Shown here: piece after piece, positions 1 through 5,663 of the stretch
Position numbering within the stretch: position 1 is the first letter of the stretch
How the letters are laid out: each line of letters opens with the position of its first letter
Assembly: GCA_030589055.1 (NCBI GenBank)
Contig: JAUUWK010000022.1
Span: forward strand, 1-11,968
Length of the DNA: 11,968 bases
Reading direction: 5' to 3'
DNA from: Candidatus Bathyarchaeota archaeon
GTDB lineage: Archaea; Thermoproteota; Bathyarchaeia; Bathyarchaeales; Bathycorpusculaceae
Position numbers and translations under genes: made by a program
The notes under the pieces: generated by a model
What the model was told of the DNA's origin: nothing
What the model saw: only the letters and a program-made list of their open reading frames with translations
The model's database searches: none

Positions 1-509
1 AATTTAGCTATCACGTCTCCACAGCCGCTTATCACGTAACGCCAAGGCGCATGCATTATAATGTTTGTGTCTGCAATGATTGCTATTGGGGCCTGAGCCA
101 TAACAGAATACGGTTTTTCAAATCCTTTTACGGAGGACAGGGAACTCGCAATTCCATCATGAGAGGCTATTGTTGGGACACTGATGAATGGAGTTTCTTG
201 ATGCGCCGAGCTTAACTTTGCAACATCTATTTTTGTCCCACCACCAACCCCAAAGACAACCTGAGGTTTCAAAGCCTCAATTTTATCCTCAACGGTTCGA
301 GCATCCTTAATCGTAGCTGATTCAACAAGAAGCGTGTCAACTCTTACTCCCTCTTCTTCAAGAAGAGCCCTAACCTTTTTTCCAGCGATGTCACACGTCT
401 TTGAACCAGCAACTATGAGAGCGGATTTCGTGAATCCAAGTCTTCTAGAGACTTCTCCAACTCGTTCAATTACCCCGTTTCCCACAATTACCTCTCGTGG
501 AAGCTGCAT
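1..509 (-). CDS. egsA: sn-glycerol-1-phosphate dehydrogenase, 5' part (cut by window edge)
   Basis: This enzyme reduces dihydroxyacetone phosphate to sn-glycerol 1-phosphate with NAD(P)H, which sets the archaeal stereochemistry of the lipid backbone; it is cytosolic and metal-dependent. About 169 residues are visible, roughly half of the usual 340-360, and the rest lies beyond base 1. Visible hallmarks are the N-terminal LPREVIVGNG, the nucleotide-binding glycine run VFGVGGGTKIDVAK (about residues 85-98), the family signature SHDGIASS (116-123), and GCGDVIAK near the edge, whose Asp (about 165) fits the metal-binding Asp of the family. ATG 509 is chosen, but in-frame TTG 524, TTG 530 and GTG 539 are open before a stop at 543-545. 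Family members often have 5-8 residues before the LPR motif, so a slightly longer form is possible. The gene is divergent from psmB. Glycerol dehydrogenase is the nearest alternative, but the SHDGIAS motif favours G1PDH. Confidence 0.93.
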   Translation of the reverse strand, partial: MQLPREVIVGNGVIERVGEVSRRLGFTKSALIVAGSKTCDIAGKKVRALLEEEGVRVDTLLVESATIKDARTVEDKIEALKPQVVFGVGGGTKIDVAKLSSAHQETPFISVPTIASHDGIASSLSSVKGFEKPYSVMAQAPIAIIADTNIIMHAPWRYVISGCGDVIAK

Positions 510-570
510 GCGATGATATTTCAAAGTCAAAGCAATCACCGTTTAAGCATATACCTTCCTGATTCTACAT

Positions 571-592
571 AACTTTATACGTTTAAAACTTT
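571..592 (-). promoter_or_regulatory. egsA: Candidate archaeal promoter for egsA
   Basis: Read on the minus strand, TTTTAAACGTATAAAG is an AT-rich TATA-like element preceded by A-rich sequence. With the box centred near 576, transcription would start near 550, just upstream of the GTG 539 to ATG 509 start candidates. A purine-rich GGAAGG at 554-559 lies around that point, so a leadered or a nearly leaderless message are both possible. This is by motif and spacing only. Confidence 0.4.
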
Positions 593-640
593 AATTTGAT
601 TGTTCAGCTGAAATGTTTTTGCTTCATTATTTTGAAACCG

Positions 641-655
641 TAATATTAATAAACT
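641..655 (+). promoter_or_regulatory. Candidate TATA element for psmB-fttA
   Basis: TAATATTAATAAAC lies about 26 bases before position 673. A start there would give a leader of about 58 bases before the preferred psmB start (731), or a leaderless message beginning at the upstream in-frame ATG 674. The surrounding DNA is generally AT-rich, so this is a positional guess. Confidence 0.35.
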
Positions 656-718
656 CGTGGTTTTGATTACATCATGCTATTTGCTAGCGAAGCAATCCCG
701 TACAAGCGTTTAGGTTTT

Positions 719-722
719 GGAG
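719..722 (+). promoter_or_regulatory. psmB: Ribosome binding site deciding the psmB start
   Basis: GGAG sits 8 bases before ATG 731 and no comparable motif precedes the in-frame ATG at 674. Together with the short propeptides known for archaeal beta subunits, this favours ATG 731. Confidence 0.6.
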
Positions 723-730
723 AAAAAAAG

Positions 731-1369
731 ATGATAAATAATGATACACTCAATCGGTTAGTATTAAAGGGAACGACAACCATCGCCGTCGTGTGCAAGA
801 ACGGTGTGATAATGGCTTCAGACACCCGTGTAACTATGGGTTCTTACGTGGCCCATAAGCATGGGAAAAAAATATACAAGATAGATGATCACTTAGCCAT
901 GACCATTTCTGGAAGTGTTGCTGACGCCCAAAGAACTGTGGAAATATTAACAGTAAACGCCCAGCTTTACAAACTGAACAATGATAGACCTATCCCCATA
1001 AGCTCCGCAGCAAGACTTATTGCGAACCTTCTATTTTCTGCCAGATACGCACCGCTGATCGCCCAAGTCCTGATAGGCGGTGTGGATGACACTGGACCAC
1101 ATGTGTTTTCAGTAGATCCCTTTGGCAGCTTAACAGAAGAAAAATGCGTTGCCACTGGTTCCGGGTCGCCAATAGCCTACGGCGTTCTGGAAGACAAATA
1201 CAAAGAGGACAGGTATGCCGAGGAGGTTCTGCCAGTGATTGTTAAAGCTGTCAACTCTGCTATGAAGCGGGACACTGCAAGCGGAGACAGTTTTAACGTG
1301 GCAGTGATAGATGAGAAGGGCTATCAGGAGTTAACCGAGGAGGAAAAGAAGCAACTTCTAACAGACTGA
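731..1369 (+). CDS. psmB: Proteasome subunit beta (N-terminal nucleophile hydrolase)
   Basis: This is the catalytic subunit of the 20S proteasome, which forms the inner heptameric rings and degrades unfolded proteins delivered by AAA ATPases. From ATG 731 it is 212 residues, normal for the family. A 14-residue propeptide ends in Gly just before the nucleophile Thr15 (KG|TTTIAV), where self-cleavage is expected. Numbered from that Thr, Asp17 (VIMASD) and Lys33 (HGKK) are present, followed by GSGSP (the Ser129 region) and RDTASGDS (Asp166/Ser169 region), so all known active-site residues appear intact. An in-frame ATG at 674 would add 19 residues to the propeptide; the GGAG at 719-722 and family length argue against it. 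The fttA gene follows 12 bases later and is probably co-transcribed. Only one beta gene is in the window, so whether the genome has a second is unknown. Confidence 0.96.
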   Translation: MINNDTLNRLVLKGTTTIAVVCKNGVIMASDTRVTMGSYVAHKHGKKIYKIDDHLAMTISGSVADAQRTVEILTVNAQLYKLNNDRPIPISSAARLIANLLFSARYAPLIAQVLIGGVDDTGPHVFSVDPFGSLTEEKCVATGSGSPIAYGVLEDKYKEDRYAEEVLPVIVKAVNSAMKRDTASGDSFNVAVIDEKGYQELTEEEKKQLLTD

Positions 1370-1381
1370 GGAAATTTAAAA

Positions 1382-3301
1382 GTGCCGCGGACTTCTGAAA
1401 GAGAGAAAATAGAAGTAACTCAGTACATCTTGGAGCATGTTCCAGAAGAGGCTCAAGTGTCAAGAATAGAATATGAAGGCCCAATGCTTGCAGTTTACGC
1501 TAAGAAGCCGGAAATTCTGGTTGAACAGAGCAACATAATCGCAGGCATAGTTAACACGCTGAGAAAAAGAATAGTTGTTCGTTCCGATCCTTCAGTAAGA
1601 TTGCCAGAAAAAGAAGCCGAAAGAATAGCCAAGGAAATAATCTTGCCTGAAGCAGAAGTAACAGACGTAAATTTCGACCCAAGCCTAGGCGAAATAATAA
1701 TCGAAGCCAAGAAACCGGGGCTCGTCATCGGAAGAAATGGGGTAGTTCTTCAAGAGATTATACGGCAAACTAGATGGCGTCCTCACGTTCTGAGAAGTCC
1801 CCCTTTGCGCTCTAAAATCGTTACCCACATGCGTCATTACCTTCACTCGGAAAGCAAGGACAGAGAACGTGTACTCCGCGCGGTTGGCGAGCGAATTTTC
1901 AGACCTAAAACCTATGAGGTTGGGGATCTTCGGATCACAGCTCTTGGAGGCGCTCGACAAGTCGGCAGATCAGCCTTTCTAGTTCAAACAAGAGAAAGCA
2001 GCGTATTATTGGACTGCGGAATTAATCCTGGTTCTTCGAAAGCCTTTGAACGCTTTCCAAGATTTGACTCTCCCACATTTGAAATTGACTCTCTAGACGC
2101 TGTTGTGATAAGTCACGCCCACCTTGACCATTGCGGTTTGGTGCCTTTCCTCTATAAATACGGGTATGACGGTCCTATCTATTGTTCGGCTCCAACCTCA
2201 AATTTGATGACGCTGCTTCAGCTTGATTACTTAGATGTGGCTGGCAAACAGGGGATTATACCGCCTTACGATCAGAAAGATGTTCGTGAATGCGTTTTGC
2301 ACACTATTCCATTACGGCACGGTGCCGTGACAGACATCGCCCCAGACGCTCGGTTAACATTGCACAATGCTGGCCACATTTTGGGTTCTTCAGTAACACA
2401 TTTACACATAGGTGAGGGCTTACACAACATCGTTTATACAGGTGACTATAAGTACGCGAGAACTATGCTGTTGGAAGCAGCAACAACGGAGTTTCCCAGG
2501 GTTGAGACGGTAATAACTGAAAGCACCTATGGCAGTCCAACGGATATTATGCCTTCAAGAGTTGAGGCTGAAGGAAGTTTAACATCTATCATAAATGAAA
2601 CTTTAGAAAGGAAAGGCAAGGTCTTAATTCCAGTGCCAGCTGTAGGAAGGGCTCAAGAAATAATGCTTGTTATTGATGGTTACATGCGGCGTGGTTTGAT
2701 GAAAGAGGCGCCAGTGTTCATTGAAGGCATGATCTCGGAGGCAACGGCGATTCACACAGCATATCCGGAGTATTTGGGCAGAGATGTCCGCAGAAGCATA
2801 CTTTACGAGGGGATAAACCCCTTCCAATCAGACTACTTTACAATTGTGCAGCATCCGAGCGTTCGACAGGAAATAATCGACGGTAAACCCTGCATTATCA
2901 TGGCCACATCTGGAATGCTTGAGGGTGGACCTGTAATAGAATATTTCAAGAGCTTAGCAGAAGATGAGAAAAACATGATAATCTTTGTAAGTTACCAGAT
3001 TGAGGGCACCATGGGAAGACGAGTGCAGAAGGGCATGTCTGACGTTACAATGATAAATAGCAATGGCAGATTGGGAGTTGTAAAGGTCAGATTGCAAGTG
3101 GAATCAATCGAAGGTTTTTCCGGACATTCAGACCGACATCAGATAATCAATTACATAACTCATCTTAACCCAAAACCCGAAAGAGTTGTAGTGTGTCATG
3201 GTGAAAGATCAAAGTGCCTAAACATAGCAAACTTCATTCAGAGAAGACTTAGAATCCAAGCATTAGTGCCAGTAACCATGGAAACCTTTAGGCTGCTGTA
3301 G
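1382..3301 (+). CDS. fttA: aCPSF1/FttA: KH-domain beta-CASP ribonuclease, transcription termination factor
   Basis: This is the archaeal homologue of CPSF73, an endoribonuclease shown in methanogens and Thermococcus to cut nascent RNA at U-rich sites and terminate transcription. At 639 residues it is typical. Residues 1-145 hold two KH-like domains, with a GRNG loop at 117-120. The metallo-beta-lactamase core follows: HAHLDH at 245-250, His332 (AGHILGSS) and Asp355 (TGDYKY). The beta-CASP insert includes ESTYG and PVPAVGRAQE. His582 with Asp584 (SGHSDRH) and His606 (VCHGE) complete the metal site. The C-terminus ends in the ETFRLL type tail that mediates dimerisation in studied homologues. 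The start is GTG 1382, with GAGG at 1368-1371 (overlapping the psmB stop) ten bases before. The last 14 bases overlap the end of convergent sepF. Confidence 0.96.
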   Translation: MPRTSEREKIEVTQYILEHVPEEAQVSRIEYEGPMLAVYAKKPEILVEQSNIIAGIVNTLRKRIVVRSDPSVRLPEKEAERIAKEIILPEAEVTDVNFDPSLGEIIIEAKKPGLVIGRNGVVLQEIIRQTRWRPHVLRSPPLRSKIVTHMRHYLHSESKDRERVLRAVGERIFRPKTYEVGDLRITALGGARQVGRSAFLVQTRESSVLLDCGINPGSSKAFERFPRFDSPTFEIDSLDAVVISHAHLDHCGLVPFLYKYGYDGPIYCSAPTSNLMTLLQLDYLDVAGKQGIIPPYDQKDVRECVLHTIPLRHGAVTDIAPDARLTLHNAGHILGSSVTHLHIGEGLHNIVYTGDYKYARTMLLEAATTEFPRVETVITESTYGSPTDIMPSRVEAEGSLTSIINETLERKGKVLIPVPAVGRAQEIMLVIDGYMRRGLMKEAPVFIEGMISEATAIHTAYPEYLGRDVRRSILYEGINPFQSDYFTIVQHPSVRQEIIDGKPCIIMATSGMLEGGPVIEYFKSLAEDEKNMIIFVSYQIEGTMGRRVQKGMSDVTMINSNGRLGVVKVRLQVESIEGFSGHSDRHQIINYITHLNPKPERVVVCHGERSKCLNIANFIQRRLRIQALVPVTMETFRLL

Positions 3302-3674
3302 GTATAGGCTTGCTTGATATCGGAGTTTTTTCCCGCCAAATCTTCACATTCGGAGGGCAGATGACAACTCGCTCCTCACCTAAACGAGCAATGTCCCCAC
3401 CGATTGATTCAACAAACTCGCATAATTCACTTACCGCACGTTTCACATCTTCGATGCTCTTGGCCGCGAGAGGAGTTATCTTAAGGATTAGAATCTTTCC
3501 GGACTTTACCTCACTCTTAACAATATCCAAGTCCGATAAATCACGAAGAGGCATAGCCTTCAAATAAGTTTTGCCATAAGCACCCATGGTATTAACCTGT
3601 ACCATCTTCTTTTCAGCTTTCTTGGATCTACGGAATATGCCACTTAGATCTGGCAAACTTCTCCTCTCTAACAC
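3288..3674 (-). CDS. sepF: Archaeal SepF, FtsZ membrane anchor (DUF552)
   Basis: SepF tethers FtsZ filaments to the membrane during division; in archaea that have FtsZ it is the main anchor. The protein is 128 residues. A basic, partly amphipathic N-terminus (LPDLSGIFRRSKK, about 7-19) could be the membrane-targeting segment, followed by a short linker and the SepF core (about 35-118): YLKAMPLRDLSDLD, GKILILKITPLA, then VESIGGDIARLGEERVVICPP and KIWRE. These match archaeal SepF proteins closely. The start is GTG at 3674 with no Shine-Dalgarno motif, and a TATA-like box lies about 25 bases before it, so a leaderless message is likely. An internal ATG at residue 24 would remove the membrane-targeting segment and is less attractive. 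The stop lies inside the end of fttA on the other strand. No ftsZ is in the window. Confidence 0.92.
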   Translation of the reverse strand: MLERRSLPDLSGIFRRSKKAEKKMVQVNTMGAYGKTYLKAMPLRDLSDLDIVKSEVKSGKILILKITPLAAKSIEDVKRAVSELCEFVESIGGDIARLGEERVVICPPNVKIWREKTPISSKPIPTAA

Positions 3675-3694
3675 ATTATATTTACTTTCTGAGA

Positions 3695-3702
3695 GTTTAA
3701 GC
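3695..3702 (-). promoter_or_regulatory. sepF: TATA-like box for leaderless sepF
   Basis: GCTTAAAC on the minus strand is centred about 24-25 bases before GTG 3674. That is the spacing expected when transcription starts at or next to the initiation codon, and it agrees with the missing ribosome binding site. Confidence 0.4.
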
Positions 3703-3820
3703 GTTTCCTCAAATCACGCCTCTCAATTTGAAATACAGATTTACTATAAAAGTGTTTTATGAATCCAGAATGTAGATTAACCCTTCATTTCTGAGGCTAC
3801 TACTAAAGTGAATGAAAATC

Positions 3821-4159
3821 ATGAGCTTACAGCCGTTCCGCCATGTTATATTCCTCAAACTCGCTGAAGCAAAGCCCGATTACCATAATCAACTTTTAAC
3901 AACATAAGGCAGGCAGTGTCTTCTGCAAATCCCCCTCTTTTTGTTCCATTTGGTTCCAAATACGGGTGGATGTTGAAAACCTAAAGGAGTCTATCAAATA
4001 CTCTTGCGTGGAAAATCTGGACAAACACTTTTGATCGAAGACTTCGATTTAAGAGAGGCTCAAACGATTTCATATGAGCATTTCAAGGACGGATCTTAGA
4101 TTTATGACTACAAAAAGCATATAAAAATTCTTCAAGATCAGACAAGAAAGCTCGGTTAG
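3821..4159 (+). pseudogene. Probable decayed gene, family not recognised
   Basis: Protein-like segments lie in sequence on the plus strand but in changing frames. A segment starting at ATG 3821 contains FRHVIFLKLAEAKPDYHNQL and stops at 3905. Another frame from about 3898 reads RQAVSSANPPLFVPFGSKYG and stops at 3982. A third (from 3966) reads VDVENLKESIKYS. The first frame then resumes from about 4001 with LLRGKSGQTLLIEDFDLREA and YEHFKDGS, is stopped by TAG 4097, and continues as IYDYKKHIKILQDQTRKL to TAG 4157. Charged, soluble-protein composition and end-to-end order suggest one ancestral gene of about 110 residues broken by frameshifts and stops. Sequencing error cannot explain all the breaks easily. 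Chance open segments remain possible, and no family is assigned. Confidence 0.35.
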
Positions 4160-4272
4160 AGAGGTTCACCGTGGAAAGCTCTTTTTATCTTCTCAAAGCT
4201 TTTTCTAGAGCTTAAACCTTCGCAGATCTAACCTCTGACATGAGAGTTTTTCCGAGAGGGTAAAGTTTCACC

Positions 4273-4431
4273 TTACTCCTCGGTAACCGTAACCTTCTCA
4301 ACCTCCCTCAGCCAAGGAATTCTTGCCAGCTCCCCTGTAAGTGCGTCTAGAATTTCTTTTTCAATGTCTTCATTCGCCATTTCAACGCTTTGTTCGACAA
4401 GGGAGATCACAATCACGGCTTTCTTAACCAT
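4273..4431 (-). CDS. Small 52-residue protein of unknown function
   Basis: Starting at ATG 4431, this short reading frame has a strong ribosome binding site, GAGGTGG at 4436-4442, four bases before the start. The protein begins MVKKAVIVISLVEQSVEMAN, a beta strand followed by a helix, then has an acidic helical middle (EDIEKEILDALTGELA), an IPWLREVEKV motif at about residues 38-47 and a final VTVTEE strand. A beta-alpha-alpha-beta pattern with no signal peptide or membrane segment suggests a compact cytosolic domain. It has the look of a conserved archaeal small protein, but I cannot name a family. It lies about 200 bases downstream of the PUA-domain gene on the same strand, with a hairpin in between, so it may have its own promoter. 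The good ribosome site and normal codon use make it more than a chance frame. Confidence 0.72.
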   Translation of the reverse strand: MVKKAVIVISLVEQSVEMANEDIEKEILDALTGELARIPWLREVEKVTVTEE

Positions 4432-4635
4432 GTTTCCACCTCGATATGATTTAACTAGGAAAGCTAGAACTTTTAGCTCTAGTTATCATTCGGCTTCTTC
4501 CTTCTCCCCTTTTATTTCTTATTCTGACTATGGAGTTGAAGATGCATATCAGCTTTTTTGGTTTTTCTCAAGTCTGATTTATACTGGTAAAATAACGCCC
4601 GCGCATGCCGAGGAACATCGATCATCATTAGCGAG
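4432..4635 (-). other. Spacer between the PUA gene and the 52-residue gene
   Basis: About 200 bases lie between two minus-strand genes. They contain the hairpin at 4452-4485 and, on the minus strand, an AT-rich GAAATAAAAGG (about 4509-4519) that could be a TATA element for the small gene. A 38-codon minus-strand frame starts at ATG 4628, but it has no convincing ribosome site. Confidence 0.4.
4452..4485 (-). repeat. Inverted repeat (hairpin) upstream of the 52-residue gene
   Basis: TAACTAG (4452-4458) pairs exactly with CTAGTTA (4479-4485), and AGCTA (4462-4466) with TAGCT (4474-4478), giving a 12-pair stem with a 3-base bulge and a 7-base loop. On the minus strand it ends about 20 bases before the start codon of the small protein. 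It could shape the leader or mark the end of the PUA transcript. Confidence 0.5.
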
Positions 4636-5148
4636 TCAGTTTCCTATTTGGCAGACCTCTGTTATTAAATCCCATATTTTGCTGCCAACGAAATGAATGG
4701 TTTTGATGACGACACCTTTCGCAACCTTCTTTGCGGTGTTATAATCATAAGCAGCTTCGCCTATTGCAATTGTTTTGCCATGTTTCTCGTCCACAACAAA
4801 AATGAGATCACCTTTTTTGAATTCTCCACCGAACTGAACGATTCCAGGAGCCATCACGTTTGCACCATTGCACACATACGGCACGGCACCCATATCAACG
4901 ACGATTTTGGGCATCAAAGCAAAGATTTCATTGAAAGCTAATGTTGGAAGAATCTTTCCTTCAATTCTAACAAGCACTGGTTTACCATCTATGATAAAAA
5001 TCTCAGCGAAATCTGCTTCAACCAGTTCCACATCAACTCTGCCTTTGAAAAACCGGTTAAAATCAACCTTAAGTTTTTCTGAAGCTTCGCTTAGAATCAG
5101 TCTTGCCTCCTTCGCCTTTAGAAAATATCTTTTGTATTTCCTTGTCAT
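4636..5148 (-). CDS. PUA-domain RNA-binding protein, archaeal MCT-1/Tma20-like
   Basis: This 170-residue protein has the two-part build of archaeal relatives of eukaryotic MCT-1/Tma20, ribosome-associated factors involved in initiation and recycling. The N-terminal pre-PUA domain (about 1-75) starts MTRKYKRYFLKAKEARLI and includes DGKPVLVRIEGKILPTL. The PUA domain (about 80-160) shows KIVVDMGAVPYVCNGANVM, APGIV, FKKGDLIFVVDEKHGKTIAIGEA, and a closing HFVGSKIWDL. These motifs are diagnostic of the family; the exact role in archaea is not settled. The start is ATG 5148, preceded by GAGAGAAG on the minus strand. It is transcribed divergently from the LSm-eL37 pair across a 77-base spacer, which places it among translation and RNA genes. 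A tRNA-guanine transglycosylase PUA fragment is excluded by the full-length N-domain. Confidence 0.87.
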   Translation of the reverse strand: MTRKYKRYFLKAKEARLILSEASEKLKVDFNRFFKGRVDVELVEADFAEIFIIDGKPVLVRIEGKILPTLAFNEIFALMPKIVVDMGAVPYVCNGANVMAPGIVQFGGEFKKGDLIFVVDEKHGKTIAIGEAAYDYNTAKKVAKGVVIKTIHFVGSKIWDLITEVCQIGN

Positions 5149-5225
5149 GCTGCTTCTCTCTTAGATAGGTTTAAATGGTATAAATTTAAGTATAAAAAGA
5201 CATAAAGATAGTTCGAGGGTCAAGA
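5149..5225. promoter_or_regulatory. Divergent promoter region, PUA gene / LSm-eL37
   Basis: This AT-rich spacer has TATA-like runs usable in both directions: GGTATAAATTTAAG (5177-5190) and AAGTATAAAAAG (5188-5199) on the plus strand, and ACTTAAATTTATACC (about 5177-5191) on the minus strand. The plus-strand boxes would start transcription at about 5208-5219, before ATG 5226, with GAGGGT at 5215-5220 as the ribosome site. The minus-strand box would start it near 5160, with GAGAGAAG before ATG 5148. Confidence 0.5.
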
Positions 5226-5453
5226 ATGAGCGAAATGACAACTGAAATCCTTGAGCAGAACCTTGGAAAAATGGTAATTGTGAGATTGAAGGGTGGAAAG
5301 AGTATACGTGGAAGACTGAAGGGGTTTGATCAGCACCTAAACTTGGTCTTAGAGGAAACCGAAGACACAACAGATGTTGAAGCTGTGAAGAAACTGGGAT
5401 TGATAATCGTTCGCGGAGACAATGTTGTTCTTATTTCACCTCCACCGAGGTGA
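5226..5453 (+). CDS. LSm (Sm-like archaeal) RNA-binding protein
   Basis: Sm-like archaeal proteins form heptameric (sometimes hexameric) rings that bind U-rich RNA and act in RNA metabolism. The protein has 75 residues, the normal length. The Sm1 motif is visible as GKSIRGRLKGFDQHLNLVLE (about 26-45), with the conserved G, D and N positions, and the Sm2 motif as LGLIIVRGDNVVLIS (about 57-71). A short N-terminal helix (TTEILEQNLGKMV) precedes them. The start is ATG 5226 with GAGGGT five bases before; a second ATG three codons later has no better support. It is followed immediately by eL37, whose ribosome site lies in the last LSm codons. LSm followed by eL37 is a familiar archaeal pairing, which supports both calls. 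Confidence 0.94.
   Translation: MSEMTTEILEQNLGKMVIVRLKGGKSIRGRLKGFDQHLNLVLEETEDTTDVEAVKKLGLIIVRGDNVVLISPPPR
5447..5452 (+). promoter_or_regulatory. Ribosome binding site for eL37, inside the LSm 3' end
   Basis: GAGGTG covers the final LSm codon and part of its stop, and lies six bases before TTG 5459. It fixes the eL37 start at the TTG and suggests the two genes are translationally coupled. Confidence 0.7.
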
Positions 5454-5458
5454 AGACC

Positions 5459-5647
5459 TTGGGAAAAGGAACACCATCCATGGGCAAACGCGCTGGAAAG
5501 ACTCTTCACATACGATGCAGAAGGTGCGGAAAAAGAGCATACAATGTTTCAAAGAAGCGATGTGGGGCATGCGGTTATGGAAAATCAACAACGATTAAAC
5601 AATACGCGTGGAAAACTAGAAATCTTCGTAGGGAGAGAACCAGTTAA
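5459..5647 (+). CDS. rpl37e: 50S ribosomal protein eL37
   Basis: A zinc-binding large-subunit protein shared by archaea and eukaryotes, which sits in 23S rRNA. It has 62 residues from TTG 5459. The family start MGKGTPSxGKR matches exactly from that TTG (GKGTPSMGKRAGKT). A longer frame from GTG 5450 would add three residues unknown in the family and would put the ribosome site over the start. The zinc ribbon is CRRC-x11-CGAC (C-x2-C-x11-C-x2-C), as in known eL37. The rest is strongly basic (KKRCGACGYGKSTTIKQYAW and the arginine-rich tail), as expected for rRNA binding. It is translated right after LSm and ends 16 bases before a convergent gene. Confidence 0.95.
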   Translation: MGKGTPSMGKRAGKTLHIRCRRCGKRAYNVSKKRCGACGYGKSTTIKQYAWKTRNLRRERTS

Positions 5648-5663
5648 GTCTTGTGCCTTACTC

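Larger units (their letters stand above)
3675..4272. other. Gene-poor 600-base stretch
   Basis: No intact gene of usual size is visible on either strand. It holds the presumed sepF promoter, a plus-strand TATA-like ACTATAAAAG at about 3743-3752, a probable decayed plus-strand gene (about 3821-4159), and two short potential RNA stems (4154-4160 with 4227-4233, and 4176-4182 with 4207-4213). No tRNA arm, repeat array or transposon end was recognised. Confidence 0.6.

Noticed and set aside
3950..3975. GGTTCCAAAT resembling a tRNA T-loop
   Set aside because: No flanking stems, acceptor or anticodon arm can be built around it.
4512..4628. Minus-strand 38-codon frame starting with two ATG codons after the PUA gene
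   Set aside because: No convincing ribosome binding site and a composition (QLHSQNKK end) that looks random; kept only as a note.
4605..4645. Possible box C/D guide RNA (minus-strand ATGATGA with a nearby CTGA)
   Set aside because: The CTGA precedes rather than follows the C box, no second C/D pair at the right distance was found, and no K-turn stem is clear.
4364..4696. Plus-strand frame of 110 codons overlapping the 52-residue gene and the PUA gene end
   Set aside because: It is antisense to two better-supported minus-strand genes, rich in Ser/Phe as expected of a shadow frame, and has no ribosome site.
5450..5458. GTG start for eL37 overlapping the LSm stop
   Set aside because: The ribosome site would cover the start codon, and the family begins with MGKGTPS, which fits TTG 5459.
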